Of a stretch of 64,000 bases of DNA, positions 21,889 through 33,949 are shown piece by piece. The stretch's first letter is position 1. Every line of letters starts with the position of its first letter. Where the stretch lies: NCBI GenBank assembly GCA_025738555.1, contig JAOVFP010000006.1, forward strand, positions 4,402,001 through 4,466,000, given 5' to 3'. The notes under the pieces were generated by a model. It did not search any database. It saw nothing but the letters and a program-made list of their open reading frames with translations, and was not told the DNA's origin. Origin of the DNA: Cyathus striatus. Taxonomy: Eukaryota; Basidiomycota; Agaricomycetes; Agaricales; Nidulariaceae. The position numbers were made by a program, and so were the translations under genes.

Positions 21889-23337
21889 ATATAGAAATAA
21901 TGATTTTACAGTGGGTAGAAGTATGCTAGGTGTATTATGACAATGTAAGGTGGCCATAGAAGAAACTACATATCTGAGATACCTGAAGGAAAACTCAATG
22001 GGATCCAGGTATAAACCCAAGTGAGAACACTGGGAAGATAAAACCCATAGTGGGTCAGGTCCAGGAATGGACCAGAAGTATCTGGTGTTCATGTGGGTGC
22101 CTTCAGTAATGTCAGCACTATGTAACTGGACATGGATATAACAAATTATGACACAAACTGCCAAGGCACAAGTCAATTCATATGTATGTAGGCTCATCTG
22201 AAATATTTAATATGCTGCTATGCATAGCCCAAGTGACTATGTCAGGCCTGATTTTTTGATTATATATAATGCACTGTATACCACAATTAAAGGAATTGCA
22301 CTGTCATGTCACATGACTGAATACTTCACACAATCACATGATACAGCACACTACTAATCAAATATACCCAATACTATACATGAATAAATAACTCCAAATC
22401 ACCAACAAATATAATGCACATATCAATAATTATTCACTTGGACAAACAATGCACAAACAAAGGATATTATTCACTCTTCTATTGTTCTATTCACCTATTG
22501 TTTGATGACAATGAGAGACTATTTATATACAACTCCATTGTTTTCACTCTTATTGTTCATAACAAATGAACTGCATTGTACTATTCACCTATTGCTTGAA
22601 GACAATATGAAACTATTTATATATGACTCCATTGTTATGGGAATAGACTCCTATTGTTCTTGTCTAGAACCATGTAACTCTTTACTTAGAACAATGCAAT
22701 TCATTACACATTGTTCTAACATATGCTATTGTCCTCCACTGACTAAACCACAAATACCATTGTCCTGTACAGCCTCAGATCTAAAATCTACACTTGCACA
22801 CTACTTGTTTTGGAGAACAATGTAGGATTGTAGAGTGGAAATTGGATTACTAAGCAGGTTGGGAAAAGGTATATAAGGAGGGCAGTTTGGCAGTAGATAG
22901 ATAGCTACCAACCCCCCCAGTAGTCTCACCCCCATTGTCAGTAGTTAGCTAGTATTATTAGCACAGTTTTATCAGTACAGCCAGTCCAGTCAGTAACAGA
23001 GTCAGAATCAGATACAGTCATAGGACAAGCCCTATGCACATTAAGTATCAATCTATACAATATACACATTAGACATAGCATTCAGTCTATAGTGTATACC
23101 AGCACTGTCAATGACTGGGTCAGACCTCATAGGTCTAAAGGGTTCAAGTTAATGATTGACAGTCAACAGGTCAATCAACAACCAGTCTGTTCGAAATTTA
23201 CTGGTCCATAGATGTAGTTATAACACAGTTCAAGATATAGTTAATGATATAAAACTGGTTAGTATATAACAATATGTAGTATACCATGAATTAGATCAGT
23301 TAAATTGGAATATAATTGTTGTATAATTGCTTGCAAG
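21889..23337. other. CG-free intergenic DNA with a promoter-like spot
   Basis: By eye there is no CG dinucleotide from about 21890 to 23190. At 22480-22720 a unit of about 105 bp (TTGTTCTATTCACCTATTG... ACTATTTATATA) is repeated roughly twice. At 22868 TATATAAGG is followed by a C-rich run and TCAGTA words, reminiscent of a TATA promoter and transcript leader, perhaps from an old LTR. No gene follows it. Confidence 0.4.
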
Positions 23338-24989
23338 TCATGAAGCTTCAACATTGTACTGCATTTGCTTTGTTAAGTCCTCTTCTTCATTAATCAAAAT
23401 TTGCTTTCCATATGACCAATAGAACTCAAGCTCCTTGCTCATTCCACTGTTTGCTGGATATTCAAATAAATCCTGCAGTTTTATCTTGCAATAAGCAGGG
23501 ATATGAGAGCTAGCATCAAATTGTGCAGCAGATGCAGTGAATGTGCCCATGGGTTGTATACTGGGTTGCAAGGCTGTAGTTGGATAAGGAAAAGATTGCA
23601 TGTTAGTCCTAAAATTACTTGGAATTTGTGCTGATGAATAATCTATAGCTTGTGGGAAGTCTGGTATGTCACCATCATCAAAGTGGTTTGCCTCATTATT
23701 GGCAATTGCAGCATCAATCAGCTGGTCCATGATCAACTGAAAATCTATGGGCTCATTTGAAGCTGAAGCCTCAATTTCAGCACATACTACATCCTCTTCA
23801 TTTGATACCACTATGAGTGGAGGTTGTGAAGCTGTAGGGACTAGATCATATAGGAAGAGTCAGAGGCTGTTTGTGGAGCTACAGGTAGCTCTTCTCCAAA
23901 CTTGTGCTTCTTTCGCTGTGGAATAAGCCCCACAACAATATGCGCACAGCATCAATTCATGCATACTAGTGTGGCATCATGGACCTTCTGTGGATTAATA
24001 TGATTGTATGTTTTTGTGTGTGTCAATCCAAATGTACTGAAGATGCACTCAGTTCTGGCAGAGTTTGGCACCATACTCAAAATTCAGAATGCCAACTTTA
24101 CAAAACCAGATCTGCCAGTTTGAATAGAGTTTGCACCACATAATTTCTTCCATATTCCAATGAAGTCAATTTCATGGCCCTAAGAAAATATTTTAACACC
24201 TCAGATCATTTGTAATAAATTAAAATGTACTTACACCTGCATGATACTCTGCCTCAAAGCCTGAGAGGTACATTGAATCAGGTGAGAACTGACCAAGCTC
24301 TAAGTAATAATCTTCAAATGCTGTTGTAAAGCTGAAATCTGCATGTACTGATTGTTGAAATAGTCATTGGTAGACATGGCAAACCATATGAAAGAAATTG
24401 AATTGTGTGAGATTCTTGGGGTTAAAGCAGCATGACCTTATATAGGGATTGAAGGATACTGCAAGAATGAATAGTTCTTGGTCAGCCTTAGCCCAGCAGC
24501 ATTCTAGTGATGCATGTATTGCTTTCTGAATATGCATGTCATTGGTACCACAAAGTGTCTTGAAGAAACAGAAAAGCTTTGCAAGTGTTAATAGTACATA
24601 ATCTAAACGACAAGCAGGATCTTGTAAAATATTTGCTGAAATAGCCAGAGGCTTGAGGTGAGAAACAATCCTAAACATATATTAGCTGTAAATATATACT
24701 GCAGGTGCTGAAATCGAACATACTTTACAAGGTCCTTCCAAAACTGCTCATCACAGCAGACTGTAATTATCTCAAGTGCCTTTGCTTTGAGATCTGCAAT
24801 TGTTCCAACTGCAATGAGGAGACACTCTTTATTTGCTGCAACACACCCCATAATTGAAGATGACTGTGAATGCAGTCGTTGCAATGCACAATAATGTCCA
24901 GTCCACCATGTTACAACAGTGTTACATCCATGTCCAGAATCCACTATTCCACACTTCTGCACTATTCCACACTTCCGTGTTGGCTGCAT
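23338..24989 (-). pseudogene. hAT transposase, C-terminal half, broken
   Basis: Reading the minus strand, 24700-24930 encodes the TRWT..Y block as TWWTGHYCALQRLHS. Then 24364-24678 encodes LKPLAISANILQDPACRLDY, the ASLECCWAKADQ..LFILAV helices and FNPYIR. 23940-24190 encodes the hATC dimerisation region (FWILSMVPNSARTECIFSTF followed by GLTHTKTYNHINP). 23338-23811 gives an acidic tail. Several frame changes correspond to possible introns, but the R-to-W change in the TRWT block and missing N-terminal half show it is dead. The BED finger and first catalytic parts are not here; see 31500-32817. Confidence 0.7.
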
Positions 24990-26061
24990 TTCTGACCAAT
25001 CATTGGAAACATCGTCATGAATTATTGATTACTCATTTGTATTCATTTTTTATATCTTCATTTCGACTTACTCCTCTATTTTTACTTCTATCTGTTTCAC
25101 TATATTGCATACAGCCTTTCCTTCCATTCTTCAGCCACTACTCCTCTATGGTGGCTGACTCCATGTTTACCTATCCCTAGCTATACCCTTATACTTTGCT
25201 CAAAGTAAACTACTCCATACTTTACTTAGTATTTAAGACCTAGTTTTTGTATGGTAACTTCAGTTTTCATATCGACTATGATTATGAATATACCACTATA
25301 CTCTGTCTTTTTGTCTCTAAGGTTTTGTTCTTAGTTCTGGGTCCCTATTCCAACCTTCCTCTGTTCTGACCTATTTGTGTTTTGCACTTGACCTTGCTCC
25401 TACCTTGAGCTTGTTCCTACCTTGACTTTGAAATATGAACCACTGAGAATCACAAGGGGTGCAGCATATAAGCTGAAGCCAAGGTTCACCTCCGCACTTT
25501 TTGAGTTTTCCACTTCTGACCTCAAGCTTACATAATACTATGAGTAGCTCCCTCTGCACTAAATCCAGTGCCTCCTAAAAGGGCAAAGAAGGTTACTAGG
25601 GAGTAATAGCTACGAAACTATGTAAAGGTCGTTGCTTACTCTCACTAACAATCAAGCAGGGGCGAGTCCAGGGGAATATCTTCAGAATACACAAGGTGAT
25701 TCCGGGCAAGGGAGGGATGAACACACTACAATATTCACTTGTAATCTGTAATGCTTGTAATCACTAATAATAAACTAAGCTTCTTTGAGGTCCTGGGAGG
25801 GCTTAGATCACACTGGGTTTTTACACTCGGAAATTGAATAGATTATCACGAATATGCTAAATAGCACTGATAGTGGAAGGAATCGATACAGGATTGCTTG
25901 GTTCTACATGAGCAGGTTTGCGAGTCTTATATACTACTGGAAAAGCGGAGTTCTTAGGTACTGTAAAGGTACTGTACAGGTATAGCAGATGTCTAGATAA
26001 GGTAATTAACTATGACGCTGGGCGGAGGGACGTGCGCGAAGGTCTGGATAGGAGAGCATTG
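24990..26061. other. LTR-related remnant and CG-retaining flank
   Basis: About 25200-25520 shares words with the solo LTRs (AAGGGGTGCAGCATATAAGC; compare 14136-14160) but has no clear TG...CA ends, so it is a decayed relative. From 25560 to 26061 the sequence regains CG dinucleotides (for example GACGCTGGGCGGAGGGACG) and resembles the composition just right of the palindrome at 30892-31300, as if the two had been continuous before its insertion. Confidence 0.4.
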
Positions 26062-26129
26062 GACTTAGCGAGGGGTGCTGACAACTTTTGTCATGCTTCA
26101 TACTGCAATTGCAGTAAACTTACTTGGGG

Positions 26130-27320
26130 ATATACAACTACAGCATGTGAAGCTACTTCTATAGAGTTGCAAGTGCAACTTCATAGTTAGTTCTACTTTG
26201 TATAATTGCAGTGAGAGCCTCACTATTGCTTCTTTAAATTACAGCTATTACTTCACAATTGGAATTCACTACTACTTCATTAAATTGCAATAATTGCTTC
26301 ACTATTTATATTCTGCTTCTAATGGTTGCAATTTGAGCTTCATAGCTACTTCATGCACTTGCAGTCTAAGCTTCATGACTGCTTCATTTATTTGCACAAG
26401 TTACTTCATCAGTGCAGTTTGACTTCACATAGTTGCAGTATGAGCTCCATTACTGCTTCATTTATTTACAGTATTTACTTCATGATTGTATACCTACTTC
26501 ATGTACTTGCAGTCTCAGCTTCACAGAAGCTTCATTAATTTACAACAATCACTTCACTATTTCTGTCCTACTTCATATGGTTTCAATCAGAGCTTCATAA
26601 CTACTTCATTCATCTGCAGGACTTGCTTCACTTTTGTATGTCTACTTCATGTAGTTGTAGTATGAACTTCACAGTAGCTTTATTATACTACAGTAATTGC
26701 TTCACCATTTCTGTTTCACTTGATCTTATTGCAGTCTTAGCTTCATAACTACTTCATTCAAGTGTAAGAGTTACTTCATCATTGTAATTCCACTTCATAT
26801 CATTGCAGTCTGAGCTTCATCATTGCTTCATTCATTTGCAGTATTTGCTTTTCAATTGTACTTCTACTATATGCAGAAGTTACTTCATTATTTTAGCTTC
26901 ATATGGTTGCAGTCAGAGCTTCATTGCTGCTTCATCTAACTACAGTATTTGCTTCATTATTTTAGTTCTACTTCACATAGTTGCAGTTTAAGCTTTATCC
27001 TTGCTTTATTTAATTACAGTAATTGCTTCACAATTGTAGTTACAGTCAGAGCTTCATTGCTACTTCATCTAAGTACAGTATTTACTTCACTATTTTATTC
27101 TAACTTCATATGGTTACAGTCTGAGCTTCATTGCTACTTCATCTAATTACAGTATTTACTTCACCATTTTATTTTCACTTTATATGGTTACAGTCAGAGC
27201 TTCATTGTTGCTTCATCTAATTACAGTAATCACTTCACAATTTTTTTTTCACTTCATTTGGTTGCAGTCAGAACTTCAATACTACTTCATCTAATTACAG
27301 TGATTGCTTCATGAGTTTAG
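26130..27320. repeat. CTTCA-rich array, left arm of the palindrome
   Basis: About 75-95-bp degenerate units built from TTGCAGT, GAGCTTCAT, CTACTTCAT and TTGCTTCA words, so a CTTCA occurs every 10-30 bp. The inverted array at 30178-30800 has fewer units, showing unequal expansion of the arms. Confidence 0.85.
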
Positions 27321-27329
27321 TGACAGCTG

Positions 27330-28070
27330 ACATATGACATTACATATGTCACATGTTACACAATATCAAATTAGTCATTTCATTTGGTTATACATATTAC
27401 ATGATCACAATACATCACACTGTCACAATATCTCACATGGTCACAGTATGTCACAATACTTCCCACTGTCACAATATCTCACACCATTGCAGTACATCAC
27501 ATTGTTATACCACACAATACCATTATATGATCACAATACATCACACTGTCACAACACGTCACACCGTCACAATATGTCACACAATATTAAATTATGTTCC
27601 AGATGTCACAAAGTGATTTCATTTGGTTATACATGTTACATTGCCATAATACACCATGTGGTTACAATATATCACACCAGCACAGTAGACCACACTGTCA
27701 CAATATGTCACATCGTCGTATGTCACACATGTCACATGTTTACAAATGTCACTCTTGTCATACTTTTATATTTGTCACACATATCACAATTGTCAGATTT
27801 GTGTTGTTGGTTATAGCTATCATGCTTGTCACATTTGCATGTATGACACTCCTATTATGTAGTCACATATGTCACATTTCCAAATTCATGTCACACCACA
27901 TCTATTACAACCATTATACTTATCACATGTCATACATCTCTTATATGTTGATATTACACCTGTTACATTCTCACATCTGTCACACTTTACTTATATATCA
28001 TGTACATCACACTTTGTTCACACATAACATCTGTGTCATATCTTCATGTTCTTTGCAACTGTTATATTAA
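27330..28070. repeat. TGTCACA-type satellite, left inner arm of the palindrome
   Basis: Words such as TGTCACA, CACAATATGTCACA and CATATGTCACA recur every 12-25 bp; the inverted match is 29560-30170. The outer boundary CAGCTGACATATGACATTAC is shared exactly in kind by both arms. The motif is the same as in the other fold-back family (16490-16850) although the outer arms are unrelated. Confidence 0.8.
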
Positions 28071-28077
28071 TCATACT

Positions 28078-28294
28078 GTTAAAACTATTGGACTGGACAG
28101 GAATTGAATTTGTAACCACATTTACTCATGACTAGGCACTCTTCCAACTGAGCTACTAGCCCTTACCTATACACAAGCAAGAACTGATACTTAACCAGTT
28201 GAGTGGGCTGCCAGGCTTGTCACCATGACAGGAGTGCTCCAATATTATGCACCCCCATAACCCAGTCAAGGCTGTCAATCTTGCCAATCCAACA
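28078..28294 (-). mobile_element. tRNA-related short repeat, copy 2 (inside the palindrome)
   Basis: Inverted copy of 21673-21888. The tRNA-like part still shows TAGCTCAGTTGGAAGAG (A box) and GTCATGAGTA. The T-arm is damaged (ACAAATTCAATTCCTGT, no longer pairing fully), so the Pol III B box is weaker than in copy 1. I find no convincing target duplication here. Confidence 0.65.
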
Positions 28295-28687
28295 CATATA
28301 TGTTGCATATCTCAACACATCACATGTATTCACATTTTATTCACAGGTCACACATCTCTCATTTGTAATACTGTACAATTCTGTAACAATGAAGATTAAA
28401 CAGTAGTGGGTACTGCTAAGAGGGACACAAGAAATTATATAGCCCAATGGTCAGTCAAGAATATAACATCTGATTGGCTAATGGAAAGTGTGACAAAGAT
28501 ATAAGTGATGTGATACTAGAAGCAATAACTAAAAGGAAGATATAGATAAGACAATATAACCAGACCAGGTTACTGAACATGCTTAAGGTTGGTTAGACAA
28601 AATTAGAATCTAAGTACAGTTATATCTACTATAGAATCTGACAGACTAATTAAAACATAACATTGTGATTGCCAGGAAGTAGTATTA

Positions 28688-29041
28688 GGGGAATTCAAAG
28701 TTGGCGTAACACGATACGCTACAGTGATTCCTGTATCGTTACTAAGGAGAACAATCGGCGATCAGTTCGGAGTTTATAACATTGAGATAGTGCTGTCAGA
28801 GACCACATCCTTTCACCTTACGAAAATATACATTTTACTAGATATATTGTCTAAACATAATAATATCTATACAACCTCCAAATTTTTAATGAGATATAGA
28901 GGTAGGAAAGAATAAAACATAGTGAATGTGTATAGCGAAATTCTCCGTTTGAATTTCCGATCATGGTTTTCGGCAAGGCTGTAGCGATTTGTCCGTAGCG
29001 ACCGGTCGCAACATGACAAAACAGCCAACTTTGAATTCCCC
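28688..29041. mobile_element. MITE with TA target duplication (354 bp)
   Basis: Perfect inverted ends of 17 bp, GGGGAATTCAAAGTTGG, with TA outside each end (28686-28687, 29042-29043), as left by Tc1/mariner-type transposases. No coding capacity beyond 63 codons. It retains CG dinucleotides (CGATACGCTACAG, GACCGGTCGC) while the palindrome around it has almost none, so it is probably a younger insertion. A relative with GGGGAGTTCAAACCTGG ends is at 49379-49991. Confidence 0.85.
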
Positions 29042-29559
29042 TATTGATACATTGTGATTTTTGCTTAGTGCTATGAATATTGAATTCAACAGAACACAGG
29101 TAAATAGTGGGAGAAATATGATTCTCTTGAAGTAGTCAAGTTTCTTTGTCATATAATTTGTAATGCACATGAATCGCTAGGTGAGCACTTTTCATGTAAC
29201 CTTTTCATGTGACATGTATGATATGTGTTGTAGCAGATGGTTGCAATGCAATGTTGAGAGAATAATAGGCTGGTAGAGGCAAAAAGCTGTCCAGGGTTTC
29301 AAGAATGGTAGGAGGGTCTGTGTGACTGTGGAATGTACAAATGAAAGTAAAAAGTGTAATTTTATTTTTTGACAAGGAGAGTACCTTGACAATCAAGGTG
29401 ATACTTGGTAAAATGCAAAATTGGCTAGTGTCACACTGAGCCAAATGTAACCACATGTTAGGTGTAACTATTGTTCAACCATGTTTGACTTTTGGTCCTT
29501 ATATTTGACTTACATTTGACTCAGTGTGACATATATGCAATTTTGCTTTTTACCAATGG

Positions 29560-30800
29560 TGTCATGAGAATGAACTGTGATATGTGTGACAGATGTAAGA
29601 ATGTAACAGGTATAATATTGACACATAAGAAATGTATGATATGTGATGAGTATAATAGTTGTAATAGATGTGGTGCAACATGAATTTGGAAATGTGACAT
29701 ATGTAACTACATGATGGGAGTGTCATACAAGCAAATATGACAAGTGCAACAAGTGTAACATATGCAAAAGTATGACATAGTGAGACAAGTGTGACATATG
29801 TGATGTGTGTACATATGTAAAAGTGTGATATGTGTGACATATGTAACATAGGTAAATGTACAGTATATATCACACATGTGACATTCATGACATATGCGAA
29901 AATGTGATGTGTGTGACATATGCAAAAGTGTGACATGTGTGACATATGTGAAAGGATAGCTTGGTATATTGTGACAGTGTGATATATTGTGATAGCAGTC
30001 TGACATAATGTGATAGTATAGCATATTGTGACGATGTGACATATTGTGATAGTGTAATGGTATGACAATGTGATGTACTGTGATGATGTGACATATTGTT
30101 ACAGTGTGATATATTGTTACTGGATTAATTTGATATTGTGTGATATGTGATATATGTAATGTCATATGTCAGCTGTCACCAAACTTATGAAGCAATTACT
30201 GTAATTAGATGAAGCAATAATAAAGTTCAAACTGCAACTACATGAAGTAGAACTAAAATAGTGAAGCAAATACTATAGTTAGATGAAGCAGCAATGAAGC
30301 TCAGACTGCAACCATGTGAAGTCAAACTAAAATAATGAAGTAGCTATGAAGCTCAAACTGCAATGGCATGAAGTAGAAGTACAATTGTGAAGCAAATACT
30401 GCAAATGAATGAAGCAATGGACAGAAATAATGAAGTGATTGTTGTAATTTAATGAAGCTGCTGTGAAGCTGAGACTGCAAGTACATGAAGTAGATATACA
30501 ATCATGAAGCTTATACTACAACTATGTGAAGTCAAACTACACTGATGAAGTAACTTATACAAATAAATGGAGCAGTCATGAAGCTCAGACTGCAAGTGCA
30601 TGAAGTAGCTATGAAGTTCAGATTGCAACCATTAGAAGCAGAATATAAATGGTAAAGCAATTATTGCAATTTGATGAAGTAGTAGTGAATTCTAATTGTG
30701 AAGTAGTAGCTGTAATTTAAAGGAGTAATGGTGAAGCTCTCACTGTAATTATATGAAGTAGAACTAGCTATGAAGTTGCACCTGCAACTCTATAGAAGTA
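29560..30800. repeat. Right arm arrays of the palindrome
   Basis: 29560-30170 is the inverted TGTCACA-type array (written TGTGACA on this strand) and 30178-30800 the inverted CTTCA-type array (TGAAG words). Order is mirrored relative to the left arm. Confidence 0.85.
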
Positions 30801-30891
30801 GCTTCACATGCTATAGTTGTATATCCCCAAGTAAGTTTACTGCAATTGCAGTATGAAGCATGACAATAGTTGTCAGCACTAGTGACTTAGC

Positions 30892-31499
30892 TCTGCAAAA
30901 GGGGCAGGCGCGCGTGATAAATAGAGACACGCTTATTGGCTGATGCGCATGTTTAGATGCCCCGTCACATTGCAGGCCTAAAGATAGAACCATCGGCAAC
31001 CACGGCTTCAGGTATATGGTCTGTTCGCTTCGATCAGTAGATCAGGGTGAGATCTCATTCGCAAGATGCCGAGGACCGATCTGGATTGAGTCCAGAGTAG
31101 CGGCAATGGCTGTTGGCGCTTGATGGGCGCCTTGACGCTGTCGGCTTCTTTGGGTAAGTTGCACTGCCGGAACCATCCCGTGACCTGGACGCATCGCGTT
31201 ACCGCGCGCTTATGGTGGATCAAGTGCCGTTGGGGTTCTATATACACGCTTTCCTGCTAATCCCTTACTATAATCACTATTGCTTTTAGATCTGTTTACT
31301 ATGTCCTTAGTGGTGGTGACTATAAATAGCACGATCGTTGGCAGTTCGGACCTCACTCCAACGCTTAGATAATCCAATTGTGATTGCAAGTGAGTGATTT
31401 ATATTATGTAGATATCGCAAAAATACGCTTATATATGTTGTACGTTCGTCAGGCGTATCACTCCCTATTATCCCTCCAAGTGGTATGGTACATAACAAA
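30892..31499. other. CG-retaining flank right of the palindrome; no recognised gene
   Basis: Contains GCAGGCGCGCGTGATAAATA and other CG-rich words. A minus ORF of 79 codons (31008-31247) is not recognisable. About 31300-31500 may hold the decayed continuation of the hAT gene at its right. Confidence 0.35.
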
Positions 31500-32817
31500 C
31501 AGGGAGGATTAGACACAGACAGAACTTGGCCCATTGTACATAACTGCTGTGAGCGGAGTAGATCAAGGGCTCACTGATGGTGATTGAACCACTTTATGAC
31601 TTCAATTGCTCTCACAGCCAATGCCATAAATGGGGCTTTTATAGCAAGGTAATTTCCTGTGAGTAATCCACTTTGATGAGCCCAACAGACAAAGGTGGCA
31701 ATGTGAGGGCATGCTGCTGCATGTAGTTGACACATTTTTTTCCCATCAGGGCCATCATCAGTGGTAATTGCAATTGTATCAATCCCATAAGTACTTTCCA
31801 TGTATGTGATATCATCTTGAACTAGACCAAATAATTCATCCCCTGTTTTCGGTCTGCCAGACATGTCATGTGTGTGAAGTAAATAAGGCTATTCATATTT
31901 CCATAAGTAACTTCAATATTGAAAGGATTTAATGAACTTACCAAAGAATCCACAGTCATCATGGATGTGATAACAGAAGTCTTAGCAATATTCTTCCATC
32001 CATCACATTGGTAAATTGCCATCTTTCCCTCAGTTAGTTTTCGAGTTGCTAAAATAACCTTGTTGGCCTCCTTATTTAAAACTCATCCTGCAAGAGTGTG
32101 CCTATCTGGAATTACTAAACCTGGTATCCATTTCTGTGTGAAAAGTTTGTACTCTGGATGTGAAACAATATTAAATGGAATCCCCAAGGTGACAAGAAGC
32201 TTGCATAAGTCCTCTGAAAACTCTTCTTGAACTTCAGGTGGCTGAAGTAATACTTCCACAGAGCTCTCATGCTCTGATATCAAGTGTGAGAAGCATGGCT
32301 GTTTCGATATATGACTGTGATCAGAGATCTGTAACAACAATGAGTCACCTGGAGATGTGATGGTTAGCTGTGGGGTTAAAAGGGGACTGAGCAATGTCAA
32401 GTTACTGTTAATAGAAAATGGTGAGAGCATCTGGTTTGATAGGCTTGGTGTCAGCAACCGATGTATTTGAGGCAGCCCAGTAGGTATAGATAGACTAAGG
32501 CCCCTGTTTTCTTTCATAGATGTGTGGGACTGACTGAATTCCTTCTGCTCACATAAAATTACATTGTGTACTGCAGAATCCACATTATTGCAGATTTTAA
32601 GATGTGCTAACATCATAGAAATTTTACCACACATTGGAAGCACAGCACTTTGACCTATAAATTAAAATTTGTACACTACCTGCATACATGAATAAAAATA
32701 ATATATTTACCAATTTCTGCCCATTCCTCTGGTGTCTTGTTGTGTGATTCAGGTGGTGCGCCATGGGCTACAGTGAGAATAGCTTTGTTCTTCAACTCAT
32801 CAACTTTTTGCTAAGAC
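31500..32817 (-). pseudogene. hAT transposase, N-terminal half, broken
   Basis: Minus strand, in order: AHGAPPESHNKTPEEWAEIG (about 32710-32770); after a short intron a degenerate BED-type finger MCGKISMMLAHLKICNN (32590-32640); a Ser/Leu-rich linker; FNIVSHPEYKLFTQKWIPGL (about 32105-32190); CDGWKNIAKTSVI (near 32000); TIAITTDDGPDGKKMCQLHA (about 31720-31780, with the acidic residue pair); FVCWAHQ..LL and AIEVIKWFNHH (31575-31700). A TGA ends the frame at about 31571; similarity continues briefly (ALDLLRSQQ) and fades. The C-terminal half is missing. It lacks the catalytic end and dimerisation domain, so it is dead. Confidence 0.7.
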
Positions 32818-33949
32818 ATGACAAGCACCATGAAGACTTGTGAGTTTTATCAGTGTGGTATAGATTTCCATTCTGAACAAAAACCTTCCAAACTGGTGAT
32901 TTTGGTGGCATTGTCAAAACAAATTATAAATGATCTATTTCAACAAATTAAAACTAGAACTAGAATGATAACTATAACGAGACTCACCTCATTATTTCTT
33001 TGGAAGCTGTTGATGAGAATAAAGGACTACACAGAATATATATTATGCATCAAACATTTTACCTGTTCAATCCTTATGCTTATTCATGCTCTACAGTGAA
33101 GAAAAATAGTAAATATCATTCTTCAGCATGGTGCTAGTACATGATAATATTAATATAATGTCACATTTGAACATACTACAGCATAGCCAAGTGAGTTAAC
33201 TGCACAGATATTATAAGAGCAGTGCCACATAGAGTTGGATGTATGTGACCCCGACATTGCTACTTAATTGCTACTTGCTCCACCCACAAAGGTACAAAGA
33301 ACAATACAAAGTGCATGTGGTGTAGAGACTGTGGAAGGGGCCAAAGCAAGTGGATTGAGCATTGAACTTCACTTGGTGTTCTATTAGCATGATTTCATCA
33401 GGAAAAAAAGACAATGGAATATAGTAGTATGTAGTCCATATAGCAGCCATAACCGCCATGGGAAAGTCCCTGTTTGATAGCACTGTATAGCTCTCACTTC
33501 GCTTGTGGTAGCCTGTGATAGCTCAACATAGCATCATGTGATCACCATGTAGTACACTGTAGCAGTAGGTGAATGCAATATACACAATGAAAGCAACCAA
33601 TCTATCTGAACTACATAGTGTATATAGGCTTTATACTTAAAAGACCATTACAACAATTACTATTCCCTATATGCATCCACTTCTTTTGCTTTGATTGAAT
33701 CAATTATCACAAATATACATAGAATAAAAGCATATATAATATATTAGACTATGACAAACTAGTAATGCCTACAACAAAATGACAAAATGATGCTCCCAAG
33801 TTCAATACCTAACCTTCAATCCCAGACAGCCCTCAGATCCTTCTGCTCCCTACGTACTGCAAAAAGCACAGCATGGTCTCATCAAATCATATGAGATATC
33901 CATCTCCGGAACATTCTACAACTATACCAGGTAGCAAATATTAGTCACA
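32818..33949. other. Unassigned; part of a dispersed repeat
   Basis: About 33395-33480 (CATCAGGAAA..AAGACAA.GGAATATAGT) is similar to 57415-57505, so a dispersed element is present in both places; borders are unclear. No gene recognised. Confidence 0.35.

Larger units (their letters stand above)
26070..30883. mobile_element. 4.8-kb fold-back palindrome with 8-bp target duplication
   Basis: The left tip GTGCTGACAACTTTTGTCAT (26075 on) and right tip (inverted, GTGCTGACAACTATTGTCAT) match for over 100 bp with few differences. Both then enter a CTTCA-rich array (26130-27320; inverted 30178-30800) and an inner TGTCACA-type array (27330-28070; inverted 29560-30170). GACTTAGC flanks both sides (26062-26069 and 30884-30891), an 8-bp duplication of the size left by hAT and KDZ/Zisupton-type transposases. 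The arms are unequal (left array about twice the right). No transposase is encoded. The centre holds a tRNA-like repeat and a MITE. Confidence 0.85.
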
